DNA of 64,000 nucleotides, taken from JAHBTB01 sp964451255 (lineage in GTDB: Bacteria > Armatimonadota > Fimbriimonadia > Fimbriimonadales > Fimbriimonadaceae). The position numbers were made by a program, and so were the translations under genes. Position 1 is the stretch's first letter. Every line of letters starts with the position of its first letter. Below, in pieces: positions 40,095-48,310 of this stretch. The DNA lies in NCBI GenBank assembly GCA_964451255.1, contig CAYVHL010000005.1, positions 62,001 to 126,000 of the forward strand, read 5' to 3'. Below the pieces are notes generated by a model. That model saw nothing but the letters and a program-made list of their open reading frames with translations, had not been told where the DNA came from and did no database searches.

Positions 40095-41120
40095 ATGGAC
40101 AACCTCACCAGGCGACAGTTTCTCGGAAGATCCGCAGCCGCGGCCGCTGGTGTTGCCCTGGGTCACAAAGCCATGGGTCTCTACGAACCGGAAAAGATCA
40201 TCCTCGGTACTGGCTCGCACAAGTTCGAGTGCGTCCACGACTGGCTGACTCCGCCCGAAGGCATGATCTTCGGCAACACCCACGGGCTGGCGCAGGATTC
40301 CGCCGGCAGAATCTACCTTTGTCACACGGTCAACAAGGAGAGCCGTGTCCGCGACGGGCTGTGTGTGTATACGTCCGAGGGTGAGTTCATCACGTCCTGG
40401 GGAGGTCGGTTTGACGGTGGCGCCCACGGATTGGCCTTGCGCAAGGAACCAGAAGGCGAGTTTCTGTACCACTGCGACACCAATCGAAGGGAAGTGGTGA
40501 AGACAACGCTCGACGGTGTCCAAGTCTGGGCGTTCGGCACACCCAAGGAGCCGGGAGTCTACGACGATAAGCACGCTTTTGTCCCCACAAACGTGGCCTT
40601 CCTACCGAACGGAGACTTCTGTCTCGGTGACGGCTATGGCTCCAGCTATCTCCACTTCTATGACCGGGACGGACACTGGAAGAAAACTTTCGGCGGGCCT
40701 GGTTCCGACCCGGGCCAGGTGAACTGCCCCCATGGCCTATGGCTGGACGACAGGTACGAGACACCCGTCCTTGCTGTGGCAGATCGGGCTAACCACCGGT
40801 TGCAGTACTTTGACCTTGAAGGCCAGCACATCAAGTTTGTGACCGACGGCCTGCGCCTTCCATGCAACTTCGACACCCGAGGCAAGGAGATGGTGTGTCC
40901 TGACCTCGATTCAGTCGTGACCCTGTTGGACGAGGACAACAAGGTGGTCGCTCAACTCGGCGACGGCCACCCAAGCGACCTGAGGACGCACCCACGCAAA
41001 GATTTCATCCCGGGCAAGTTCATCAACCCGCACCAGGCGATCTTCCTCGCCAACGGGGACATTCTTGTGGCCGAATGGGTGGAAGTAGGGCGGGTGACGC
41101 TCCTGAAGCGGACGAGGTGA
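40095..41120 (+). CDS. Tat-exported NHL/six-bladed beta-propeller protein
   Basis: The protein starts MDNLTRRQFLGRSAAAAAG, a twin-arginine signal (RRxFL). Seven or so strand repeats follow (GNTHGLAQDSAGRIYL, AHGLALRKEPEGEF, PTNVAFLPNGDFCLGDG, PHGLWLDDRYETPVLAVAD), typical of NHL or SMP-30-like propellers. The D-G and W-DDR loops suggest ligand or carbohydrate sensing rather than catalysis. ATG 40095 is preferred over GTG 40080 because AGGA precedes it with the right spacing. Length 341 aa. Function unknown. Confidence 0.82.
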   Translation: MDNLTRRQFLGRSAAAAAGVALGHKAMGLYEPEKIILGTGSHKFECVHDWLTPPEGMIFGNTHGLAQDSAGRIYLCHTVNKESRVRDGLCVYTSEGEFITSWGGRFDGGAHGLALRKEPEGEFLYHCDTNRREVVKTTLDGVQVWAFGTPKEPGVYDDKHAFVPTNVAFLPNGDFCLGDGYGSSYLHFYDRDGHWKKTFGGPGSDPGQVNCPHGLWLDDRYETPVLAVADRANHRLQYFDLEGQHIKFVTDGLRLPCNFDTRGKEMVCPDLDSVVTLLDEDNKVVAQLGDGHPSDLRTHPRKDFIPGKFINPHQAIFLANGDILVAEWVEVGRVTLLKRTR

Positions 41121-41146
41121 TGGCCGAGGAGGCCCCACCGCCCAAG

Positions 41147-41563
41147 TCAGCGTGGGCTCGGCGTGGTCACGCTAAACCAGTTCCCGAACGGGTCTTGCAT
41201 GATCGCCTCGGTTCCGTAGAACTGCTCTTCTGGTTCGCTCTTGAACACCACACCCTTTGACTTCAACTCCTCGTAGGTGGCCCGACAGTCGTCGGTGTAG
41301 AACACTCCTGCGCCGAGAGCGCCCGAACTGACGAGGCTCTTGAGGGCGACGGCCTGCTCCTGGGACAACGCCATGCCCGCCTCGACCTTCATCAGGGTGA
41401 TCTCCAGATCCGGTTGGTCGGGAGGGTTGACGGTCAGCCACCGGAAGCCGTTGTCCATCGTCGCGTCGGTGTTCACCTTGAACCCGAGCTTTGTGACGTA
41501 AAAGTCAAAGGCCACGTCCATGTCGGTGACCCAGATCGGTGTGTGCGTCAATCTCTTGATCAT
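41147..41563 (-). CDS. VOC/glyoxalase-type metal-binding protein
   Basis: The 138-residue protein has the vicinal-oxygen-chelate repeat: THTPIWVTDMDVAFDFYVTK, LGFKVN, GFRWLTVNPP, then FYTDDCRATYEELKSKGVVF and QDPFGNWFSVTTPSP. This is the glyoxalase/bleomycin-resistance type. The frame is open further upstream (to 41938), but that extension is antisense to the AraC region and rejected; the ATG at 41563 has a GATACT hexamer seven bases before it. It is next to an AraC-type regulator on the same strand. Confidence 0.85.
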   Translation of the reverse strand: MIKRLTHTPIWVTDMDVAFDFYVTKLGFKVNTDATMDNGFRWLTVNPPDQPDLEITLMKVEAGMALSQEQAVALKSLVSSGALGAGVFYTDDCRATYEELKSKGVVFKSEPEEQFYGTEAIMQDPFGNWFSVTTPSPR

Positions 41564-41570
41564 GGGCCGA

Positions 41571-41576
41571 AGTATC
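41571..41576 (-). promoter_or_regulatory. GATACT -10-like hexamer 7 bases before the VOC gene
   Basis: On the minus strand GATACT, then seven bases and ATG 41563. There is no Shine-Dalgarno sequence. Confidence 0.4.
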
Positions 41577-41598
41577 TCACCGACGGCTCGCCCCGTGG

Positions 41599-41997
41599 TT
41601 ATCGTAGATTGCCAAATCTCAAGAAGCACGCGGGTATCCGGGTCAAGTCGAACGGAGACCACCCCAACCAGAATCGCTGTTGACAGGCGCGGTATGCCGC
41701 CGGTGTCACGCCATATTTGGCGCGAAACAGGTTCACAAAGCTCGGCACACTGGAATAGCCGCCCCGTAGGCAGACGTCCTGCACCGGCACGTCCGTACGC
41801 GCGAGCAGCCTTCGCGCCTCGTTCAGCCGCATTGCCTCGACAAACTCTCGTGGAGTCAGTCCCCACGCGAGCCGGAAGCGACGAAGGATGGCGGTCTCGG
41901 AATAGTTCCACTCGTCTCGAAGAAACCTGAGTTCGCAACCCTGGTGGAAGTTTTCGGCCAAGAAGTCCCGCACTTCACGGACGACGTTTGCCTCCAT
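41599..41997 (-). CDS. AraC-type DNA-binding protein, single HTH domain
   Basis: The 132-residue protein consists of an AraC double helix-turn-helix only: NYSETAILRRFRLAWGLTP and VCLRGGYSSVPSFVNLFRAK with YGVTPAAYRACQ. There is no N-terminal sensing domain, so it resembles MarA/SoxS-type regulators that are controlled by their level. It is 35 bases upstream of the VOC gene on the same strand and may regulate it. A TAGAAT lies six bases before the ATG. Confidence 0.85.
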   Translation of the reverse strand: MEANVVREVRDFLAENFHQGCELRFLRDEWNYSETAILRRFRLAWGLTPREFVEAMRLNEARRLLARTDVPVQDVCLRGGYSSVPSFVNLFRAKYGVTPAAYRACQQRFWLGWSPFDLTRIPACFLRFGNLR

Positions 41998-42003
41998 ATT
42001 GTC

Positions 42004-42009
42004 ATTCTA
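42004..42009 (-). promoter_or_regulatory. TAGAAT -10-like hexamer 6 bases before the AraC gene
   Basis: On the minus strand TAGAAT, then GACAAT, then ATG 41997. No Shine-Dalgarno sequence is present. Confidence 0.45.
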
Positions 42010-42035
42010 CGACGTGCCGGACTGCCTTGAGTCGG

Positions 42036-43943
42036 TCACGCACGTGGCCCTTGCATCGCCGAGAGTTCTTCCAGCCGCTTGGTCTGCTCCTCCCAAGCTG
42101 ACATACGCCCCGCTAGTTCCTCTTGGACGGCGCCGTGTCGTCGGGTGAGAGCGAGGATGTCAGCGTCTGGTGGAAGGGTAGCAAGCTCGGATTCGATGTG
42201 GGCCAACTCACCTTCGCTCGAAGAGACCTGTTCCATCAAGTCCTCGACGAGCTTGGACTGCCTCAGGATCTCCTTGCTGAGCTCGTGCGGCGTAAGGGTT
42301 GTCTCTTGTACGTCGGTGACCGCGACAGAGCGGGGCGGCCTTTGGCCTGATTCCTGACGCCGACGCCAATCGCGATACTCTTCGTAAGAGCCCGGATACT
42401 CCACGCATCCCGACCGTCGAACGTCGAGGATGTGGTCGGTCACCTGCCCGAGAAGCCAGCGGTCGTGGGACACCAACACGAGGGTCCCGCTGTACTGGCG
42501 CAGGACTTGGGCGAGCGCGTCACGGGACGCCATGTCCAAGTGGTTGGTGGGCTCGTCGAGCACAAGGAGGTTCGGCGACAGATGGGTGAGCAACGCCAAG
42601 ACCAGCTTGTTCTTCTCACCCCCGCTAAGCGTGCTGACCGGCCTGTACACGTCGTCGCCGCCGATGAGGAAACGGCCCAGGAGGTCGCGGGCCTTTGCAG
42701 CTTCGAGCCCGGTCTCGTCGATGATGAACTCGATGGGAGAGAGGTCTGGATCGACAGTCTCGTTGTCCTGCGTGAACATCCCGTGGTTGACCGCCGAGCC
42801 GATCTTCGCCTTTCCCGATATCGGGGCCACCTCTCCGAAGACTGTCTTCACAAGGGTCGATTTACCGGCCCCGTTCTCGCCGATGACGCCCCACCGCTCG
42901 CCGTATCGGACTGTCCAATCCAGGTTCTGCACCAGGGTCAAGCCGGGATATCCAGCCGTGAGGCCCTCGCAAGATAAGACTACGTCGCCGCTACGGTCGG
43001 CCTTCCTGAAGCCCGCCTTCATGCCCTTGTCGTTCTTCGGAGCGTCGACTTTATCGGCGGCAAGACGGTTCATGAGCTTCTGCCTGCCCCTGGCCTGCGC
43101 TGTGCGCTGGCTGTTCATGAAGCGTCTCACAAATTCGTCAAGCTTGGCGAGCTGGTCCGCTTGCTTTTCGGCGACCCGCGCCTGTCTCTCGTCCTCTTCG
43201 GCCCTGAGTTTCAGGAACTGGCGGAAGTCGCCCGGATACGACTTGACCTTGTGATCGCGGAGCTCCACGACACGCTGGACGGTGTTCTCCAGAAACGTCC
43301 TGTCGTGGCTGATGACCAGCACAGCGCCATGGTAGCCGTTGACCCACCCTTCCAGCCATTCGGTGGCCTGGAGGTCCAGGTGGTTGGTCGGCTCGTCCAG
43401 GATGAGCAGGTCTGGCTCTTCGAGGAGCAAGCGGGCCAAGGCGAGGCGGGTGCGTTCACCACCACTGAGGGCCGACGTCGGACGGTCGAACTCATCCTCG
43501 GTGAAACCCATGCGGCCAAGGACGGCGCGGACGTCGCTCTCAACGGAATACCCTTCGCTCTCAAGGAAGTGCTCGTGCAACAGGGCGTACTCCTCGAGGT
43601 CCTCTTCGCTAGGCCCGGCCTCCAATTTGGCTTCCAGAACCTCAAGCCTGGCGTGTAGTTCGCGCTGGTCTTGTTGCCCTCTCTGGGCCTCTTCCAGCAG
43701 GGTCGCGCTCATGTCCACGGGCGACTCTTGTCTCAAGTAGCCGACCTTTGCGCCACGGGCGACAATGACGGTTCCCGCGTCCGGCTCCTCGATACCCGTG
43801 ATGACCTTGACCAAAGTGGTCTTGCCGGTGCCGTTCCGGCCTACTAGGGCGACCTTTTCGCGGCGGTCGACGCGCAGGCTCACACCGTCCAGCACGATAT
43901 CGACGCCGTACATCTTGGTGACGTTGCCGACACTGAGCACCAC
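42036..43943 (-). CDS. ABC-F family ATPase
   Basis: A soluble ATPase with two ABC domains and no membrane segment. Walker A motifs are VGRNGTGKTTLVKV and IGENGAGKSTLVKT; signature motifs SALSGGERTRLALARLL and STLSGGEKNKLVLALL; Walker B LLILDEPTNHLD and LLVLDEPTNHLD. The linker between them is basic with QRTAQARGRQKL (PtIM-type). ABC-F proteins act on the ribosome, in antibiotic resistance or stalling rescue, but sequence does not tell which. I choose GTG 43943 because the longer frame to 44036 would overlap the divergent transporter gene by 27 bases. Length 635 aa with a coiled-coil C-terminal tail. Confidence 0.9.
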   Translation of the reverse strand: MVLSVGNVTKMYGVDIVLDGVSLRVDRREKVALVGRNGTGKTTLVKVITGIEEPDAGTVIVARGAKVGYLRQESPVDMSATLLEEAQRGQQDQRELHARLEVLEAKLEAGPSEEDLEEYALLHEHFLESEGYSVESDVRAVLGRMGFTEDEFDRPTSALSGGERTRLALARLLLEEPDLLILDEPTNHLDLQATEWLEGWVNGYHGAVLVISHDRTFLENTVQRVVELRDHKVKSYPGDFRQFLKLRAEEDERQARVAEKQADQLAKLDEFVRRFMNSQRTAQARGRQKLMNRLAADKVDAPKNDKGMKAGFRKADRSGDVVLSCEGLTAGYPGLTLVQNLDWTVRYGERWGVIGENGAGKSTLVKTVFGEVAPISGKAKIGSAVNHGMFTQDNETVDPDLSPIEFIIDETGLEAAKARDLLGRFLIGGDDVYRPVSTLSGGEKNKLVLALLTHLSPNLLVLDEPTNHLDMASRDALAQVLRQYSGTLVLVSHDRWLLGQVTDHILDVRRSGCVEYPGSYEEYRDWRRRQESGQRPPRSVAVTDVQETTLTPHELSKEILRQSKLVEDLMEQVSSSEGELAHIESELATLPPDADILALTRRHGAVQEELAGRMSAWEEQTKRLEELSAMQGPRA

Positions 43944-43997
43944 GGGGGCAGAGTGTACTGGCGGGCGACGGCCCGGAAGGGGGCCGGTGCCCCAGGT

Positions 43998-44003
43998 TAG
44001 AAT
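43998..44003 (+). promoter_or_regulatory. TAGAAT -10-like hexamer 6 bases before the EamA gene
   Basis: TAGAAT then GTCCCG and the GTG start at 44010. No Shine-Dalgarno sequence is seen, and the GTG is the first start after it. Confidence 0.5.
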
Positions 44004-44009
44004 GTCCCG

Positions 44010-44909
44010 GTGACCTGGCCTAGGCGATGGATACACCCGGCTCTGGTGTTCGTCGTCCTTGCCTGGGGGCTCAACTTCAGCGTCATCCGTGAGGCATACA
44101 AGTCGTTCTCTCCCCCCTCGGTCGCCTTCATGCGCTTCTGCGGCATCACGCTCTCGATGTTCTTGCTCTGTCGGTTGGCCGGAGAAAGCACCAAGGCGCC
44201 GATGCAGTTTCGGAAACGGGCCTGGCTACAGGGGTTTCTGGCCAGCGGGGTGTACATGGTCTTGTTCCTGGACGGGATGGAACACACGTCGGCGACGAAG
44301 GGGGCGATCGCCCTTGCGACCGCGCCCATATGGATCACTTGGCTGGCGATGTTCCGGCACCAGGAGCCGTTCAGGTGGTCGGCGGTCTTTGGCCCGTTAG
44401 TCGCCTTCAGCGGCGTCTTCCTTGTCCTTAGCGACGGTGGCTTGACGTCAGGCGGCACCGTGGGGATGATCAAAGTGTTGGTCTCGGCGATCGTGTGGGC
44501 CGTCAGCGTCATCTTGATGAAGCCGTTGGTCACCGAACGCAAGCCGATCGCCGTCTTCACCATGTCGCTGCCCGCAGCCGGGCTGGCCGTGATTCCATAT
44601 GGGCTGCCCGCGATGGGCAGCGTCGCTTGGACGGCGGTGACCCCGATCGGTTGGGTGTGCCTGGCGTATCTCATCTTGGTACCAGGGTCACTCGCCTTCG
44701 TCGCCTATTACAAGGCGGTCGACGAGGTGGGGCCAGCCATGACAAGCATGTCCCAGTTCCTTGTGCCGCCCACCGCGCTCTTCTTTGAGTCTCTTTTCAA
44801 GGGTCGAGCCCCTGACGTCCTCCAAGTCGTGGGTGTGGGGATTGTGCTGCTTGGCATCTGGCTGAGCACCAAGTCGCCCCGTTTGAAGCCGGTAACATCT
44901 GCCACATGA
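44010..44909 (+). CDS. EamA/DMT-family transporter
   Basis: The 299-residue protein has ten hydrophobic segments in two EamA repeats, starting PALVFVVLAWGLNFSVIREA, with MRFCGITLSMFLLCRL, ATKGAIALATAPIWITWLAM, VSAIVWAVSVILMKPLV and GSLAFVAYYKAVDEVGPAM. DMT proteins export small metabolites or amino acids; substrate unknown. It starts with GTG at 44010. Its stop overlaps the start of the next gene (ATGA), so it is co-translated with a Gfo/Idh/MocA oxidoreductase. That pairing hints at sugar- or inositol-related metabolism. Confidence 0.87.
   Translation: MTWPRRWIHPALVFVVLAWGLNFSVIREAYKSFSPPSVAFMRFCGITLSMFLLCRLAGESTKAPMQFRKRAWLQGFLASGVYMVLFLDGMEHTSATKGAIALATAPIWITWLAMFRHQEPFRWSAVFGPLVAFSGVFLVLSDGGLTSGGTVGMIKVLVSAIVWAVSVILMKPLVTERKPIAVFTMSLPAAGLAVIPYGLPAMGSVAWTAVTPIGWVCLAYLILVPGSLAFVAYYKAVDEVGPAMTSMSQFLVPPTALFFESLFKGRAPDVLQVVGVGIVLLGIWLSTKSPRLKPVTSAT
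44893..44898 (+). promoter_or_regulatory. TAACAT hexamer 7 bases before the Gfo/Idh/MocA gene
   Basis: TAACAT then CTGCCAC and ATG 44906, inside the end of the EamA gene. It fits the same spacing as the other candidates, but translational coupling is an alternative explanation. Confidence 0.35.
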
Positions 44910-45886
44910 AAGTCGGTGTGGTCGGAGCTGGCGGCATGGGGGCCGTGCACTCCCGCCATTGGGCGTCGGTAGCTGGCGTCGAACTTTATGTCTTCGACCT
45001 GGACGATAGCAAGCGGGACGAGCTAGCGTCGCAGTACGGGATGAGGGCGACAAACGACTTGGACAAGCTCATCCAGTCTGTGGACATTGTGGATGTGTGC
45101 GTCCCGACCGATCTGCACGCGGATGTGGCGGTCGCAAGTCTAGGGGCCAAGCGTGCTACGTTGGTCGAGAAGCCGCTGGCAAGGACGATGGATGACGCCG
45201 AGAGGATTGTGTCTGCCGCCAAGAAGAGCGGCGTGGCGCTTGGGATCGGACATGTCGTCAGGTACTTCCCAGAACACGAGAGCATCCGCAACGCGATACA
45301 ACGTGGTGTGATCGGCACACCCGCGGCGGCGAGGCTCAGGCGAGGCGGGGGGCTACCGCGCAACTATGACGGCTGGTTTAGCGATCAAGGCAGGTCGGGC
45401 GGCGTCCTCCTCGACTTGGCGATCCACGACTTCGACTGGATCCTTTGGGCGTTGGGCCCGGTGAAGAGCGTCTACGCCCGGTCCGTTACCCTGGGGAAGG
45501 GAGTCGCCGGTGCAGATTTCAAGGGCGACCACGCGTTGGCCACGCTTTCGCTCGAATCCGGTGCGGTCGCGCACGTCGAGGCCACATGGATGGATCCTTC
45601 CGGCGGCCGTGCCGCCGTCGAAGTTGCGGGAAGCAAGGGCTTAGTCGAATTTGACTCGCGCAATTGTCCTTCAGTCAGAATCGCCACACCTGGCGTGTCG
45701 CGCACCGAAGCCCCCAATGGGCCGGGCCTCGACCCCTACTATCGCCAACTCAAGTCGTTTCATGACGCGATTGAAAGGGGCGAGAAGCCACCGGTCGGGC
45801 CTGAGGAGGGTCTCGCCGCCCTGCAGGTCGCTTTGGCGGCGGTGGAGAGCGCAAAGTCTCACCGCATGGTCAGTATCACTACCTGA
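44906..45886 (+). CDS. Gfo/Idh/MocA-family oxidoreductase
   Basis: The 326-residue protein opens with a Rossmann NAD(P) loop (VGVVGAGGMGAVHSRHWA), then VCVPTDLHADVAVASL, VEKPLARTMDDAERIV (the conserved EKP), VRYFPEHESIRNAI, GGVLLDLAIHDFDWI and the C-terminal beta-sheet domain. The family oxidises sugars or inositols or reduces ketosugars. It is coupled to the EamA gene by an ATGA overlap. The substrate is not predictable. Confidence 0.9.
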   Translation: MKVGVVGAGGMGAVHSRHWASVAGVELYVFDLDDSKRDELASQYGMRATNDLDKLIQSVDIVDVCVPTDLHADVAVASLGAKRATLVEKPLARTMDDAERIVSAAKKSGVALGIGHVVRYFPEHESIRNAIQRGVIGTPAAARLRRGGGLPRNYDGWFSDQGRSGGVLLDLAIHDFDWILWALGPVKSVYARSVTLGKGVAGADFKGDHALATLSLESGAVAHVEATWMDPSGGRAAVEVAGSKGLVEFDSRNCPSVRIATPGVSRTEAPNGPGLDPYYRQLKSFHDAIERGEKPPVGPEEGLAALQVALAAVESAKSHRMVSITT

Positions 45887-45986
45887 TTGACCTCGCAACA
45901 CTATCTGATTAGCACCAATCTGCAGAACTTGGTGGGGGATGTGCTTGTCAAACAGCACTGGCGATTTGTTTCGCTGGAGAGTTCAC

Positions 45987-46631
45987 ATGAAGAAAACCCT
46001 TGCCATTTCGGCCCTCGCTGTCCTTGCGGCCGTTGCTAATGCTGGAATTTCGAGCGTCAGCGGTTCGACCCTTGTTGTTTCACCGCCGGCAAACGTCCGC
46101 GACGACCAAAGCGAGAGCAACACGAACGCCATCTTGTTCCTTGAGAACGGAGATGTCACTCTGGGCGCGAACCTCGCTGTTGACGCGGTTGCCCCTGGAA
46201 CTTACGATGACAACTCGGACTTGAGCACGACCAACATCCTTGCCGGTACGCACGTCGCCAGCTACTTCTTGCACAGCGACCCGGTGGAGAACCCGGTGAA
46301 GGTCTATGAAGGGTCGATGACCTTTGACGAGAACATCCTTGGCGTCATCGCCACGAGAGGTCACCTCAACCTCAGCGATCCGGTCCTCGGGAACGGTGGG
46401 ACGCTCTATCCGACTGGTTCGACCTATGACAACGCTCGGCAGTACGAGCTGAGTCAAGGCGAGTACTTCTCGATCAGCGGCGACATGAAGACGATCCGGT
46501 ATCGCGCCGTGACCAGCACCCGCATGGACCAGTTCCGCGTCGTGACGGAATCGGTTCCTGAGCCGACCTCGATGTTTGCCCTCGGTCTTGGCGTCGTCGG
46601 CCTTGTGCGACGAGCTCGCCGCAAGGCCTGA
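45987..46631 (+). CDS. PEP-CTERM sorting-domain protein
   Basis: The 214-residue protein has a signal peptide (KTLAISALAVLAAVANA), a low-complexity beta-rich body with Asp/Asn/Thr repeats, and a C-terminal PEP-CTERM tail: VPEPTSMFALGLGVVGLVRR followed by ARRKA. The VPEP motif, transmembrane stretch and Arg tail are the exosortase signal. The protein is likely sorted to the surface or exopolysaccharide. GGAGA lies nine bases before the ATG. A strong terminator follows. Exosortase is not in this window. Confidence 0.93.
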   Translation: MKKTLAISALAVLAAVANAGISSVSGSTLVVSPPANVRDDQSESNTNAILFLENGDVTLGANLAVDAVAPGTYDDNSDLSTTNILAGTHVASYFLHSDPVENPVKVYEGSMTFDENILGVIATRGHLNLSDPVLGNGGTLYPTGSTYDNARQYELSQGEYFSISGDMKTIRYRAVTSTRMDQFRVVTESVPEPTSMFALGLGVVGLVRRARRKA

Positions 46632-46655
46632 TTACGCATCGCCCACCACTGTCCG

Positions 46656-46686
46656 GCTGCCGCGACGCTTTCATCGTCGCGGCAGC
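46656..46686 (+). terminator. Strong rho-independent-like terminator after a PEP-CTERM gene
   Basis: GCTGCCGCGACG and CGTCGCGGCAGC form a 12 bp perfect stem with a 7-base loop, followed by ATTCTTTGTTG. It lies 25 bases after the stop. Confidence 0.85.
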
Positions 46687-46814
46687 ATTCTTTGTTGCCC
46701 TGTCCTGCATTTATGCGTGATCTTTGATCCCCGCCCTTGTTGCGGGACTAGAACTGGCGGACAATGGTTGTGCGGGCATTGCCGCAATTCTTCTTCCTTG
46801 TCCTATTCCTAAGT

Positions 46815-46849
46815 GGCCGCCGCACTCCCCTAAGGGGAATGCGGCGGCC
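46815..46849. terminator. Bidirectional terminator before hppD
   Basis: GGCCGCCGCACTCCCC and GGGGAATGCGGCGGCC form a long stem (one mismatch) around TAA, followed by CTCTTTCTTTCC on the plus strand. It lies between convergent genes, so it may serve both, mainly the plus strand. Confidence 0.75.
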
Positions 46850-46869
46850 CTCTTTCTTTCCACGCAGGA

Positions 46870-47958
46870 TCAGAGCGTCCCGCGAAGGGCCTGCTCACGT
46901 TCAATGGATTCAAACAGGGCTTTGAAGTTGCCCTTGCCGAAGCTTGTCGCTCCCTTTCGGTGGATGATCTCGTAGAACAGGGTCGGGCGGTCGGTCACCG
47001 GTTTGGTGAATATCTGGAGCAGATAGCCCTCGTCGTCGCGGTCGACCAAAATTCCAAGCTGGGCCAGCTCCTCAATGTCCTCGTCGATGTCGCCGACCCG
47101 GTCGGGCAACATGTCGTAGTAGCTTTGTGGCACGCTGAGGAACTGGATGCCGCGTGCCATGAGCCGCGAGACCGTGTGCACGATGTCGTCGGTGCGCATG
47201 GCGACGTGTTGCACACCAGGGCCGCCGAAGAACTCCAGATACTCGTCGATCTGGCTCTTCTTCTTGCCTTGGGCGGGTTCGTTGATGGGGAACTTGACCC
47301 GCCCGTTTCCATTGGACATCACCTTGCTCATGAGAGACGTGTAGTCGGTGGAAATGTCCTTGTCGTCGAAGCTGATCAGGTTCTTGAATCCGAGGATGTC
47401 CTCGTACCATTTCACCCAGTAGTTCATCTTGCCAAGCTCGACGTTGCCGACGCAGTGGTCGACTTCAATCAGGCCGATGGGGTCACCAGGTTGGTCTTCG
47501 GGGCGGAAGCCAGGCAGGAACGGGCCGCTGTACTTGTCCCGGTTGATGAAGCTGTGGACGGTGTCACCGTATGTCTTGATGGCGGCATGCCTGACCAGGC
47601 CGAAGTCGTCTTCGAGGGTCTCGGGCTCGATGCTGGCCTCGGCGCCTCGGGCCGTGGCCGTCTTGAACGCCCAGTCGACGTCGTCGACTTCGAACGCGAT
47701 GTTCTGGACGAAGTCGCCGTGGCGCGTGATCTTGTCCGCCATGTAGTGGCCCGGCCGCAACGGGGCAGAGAACACAAGCCGGAGGTCGTTCTGCCTGAGT
47801 ACATAGTCGACCTGGTCGTGGTGGCCGGTCTCGAGGCCGCGGTACGCCCCGATCGAGAAGCCAAAGGTGTGCTGATAGAAGAAGGCCGACTGGCGCGCGT
47901 TGTTGACGAAGTGCCGGATATGGTCGACCCGGCGGATAGGGAAGCTGTCGGTGCTCAT
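46870..47958 (-). CDS. hppD: 4-hydroxyphenylpyruvate dioxygenase
   Basis: HPPD converts 4-hydroxyphenylpyruvate to homogentisate in tyrosine breakdown, with Fe(II) and an internal 2-oxo acid. Two VOC modules are present: VDHIRHFVNNARQSAFFYQH, and the C-terminal IEVDHCVGNVELGK, GVQHVAMRTDDIVHTV and FYEIIHRKG, giving the His-His-Glu iron site. At 362 aa it is normal length. ATG 47958 has AGGACACAACG upstream, so I prefer it over the GTG seven codons before. No other tyrosine-catabolism genes are adjacent. Confidence 0.93.
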   Translation of the reverse strand: MSTDSFPIRRVDHIRHFVNNARQSAFFYQHTFGFSIGAYRGLETGHHDQVDYVLRQNDLRLVFSAPLRPGHYMADKITRHGDFVQNIAFEVDDVDWAFKTATARGAEASIEPETLEDDFGLVRHAAIKTYGDTVHSFINRDKYSGPFLPGFRPEDQPGDPIGLIEVDHCVGNVELGKMNYWVKWYEDILGFKNLISFDDKDISTDYTSLMSKVMSNGNGRVKFPINEPAQGKKKSQIDEYLEFFGGPGVQHVAMRTDDIVHTVSRLMARGIQFLSVPQSYYDMLPDRVGDIDEDIEELAQLGILVDRDDEGYLLQIFTKPVTDRPTLFYEIIHRKGATSFGKGNFKALFESIEREQALRGTL

Positions 47959-48139
47959 CGTTGTGTCCTGCTGTTGCACGCCCCAATTTCAGGTCGCCAA
48001 AACCCAAATACGGTCGTTACGGGCAACGAAAAGCTGTCACTTATTATGACGTCGCTGGACCCCTACACGAGCCAAGTCCCGCGATAGGAACGACAAACCG
48101 GCCGCCAGGGAGATCCATTCCTCTCCCCGGCGACTCGGG

Positions 48140-48310
48140 TCAGTCTTTACCTCGGTCGTGCTTTCCGATACCCTTGGGAGGCACCCGGTTGAAGTCCGTC
48201 TTGGTCTCTTCTGGCGGCATGGCTGTGCGCATGGCGAAGATCGCCAGCACCGCCAGGACGAGTAAGACCACGCCGAGTACGACGGCCTTCTGCTTCTTGT
48301 CGGCCGTCAT
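48140..48310 (-). CDS. 56-residue single-pass membrane protein coupled to a prepilin-like gene
   Basis: The protein starts MTADKKQKAVVLGVVLLVL and has one membrane segment (AVVLGVVLLVLAVLAIFA) with a cytoplasmic basic N-terminus and an outside tail rich in Lys/Asp (IGKHDRGKD). Its ATG overlaps the stop of the prepilin-like gene (ATGA), so it is translated after it. I do not recognise it; it could be an accessory or assembly factor for the pilin-like protein. A four-codon longer frame (MHEP) exists but the overlap decides the start. Confidence 0.65.
   Translation of the reverse strand: MTADKKQKAVVLGVVLLVLAVLAIFAMRTAMPPEETKTDFNRVPPKGIGKHDRGKD

Noticed and set aside
41564..41938. Upstream extension of the VOC gene
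   Set aside because: Arg/Gly-rich sequence that overlaps the AraC gene on the same strand in another frame; the VOC fold starts at ATG 41563.
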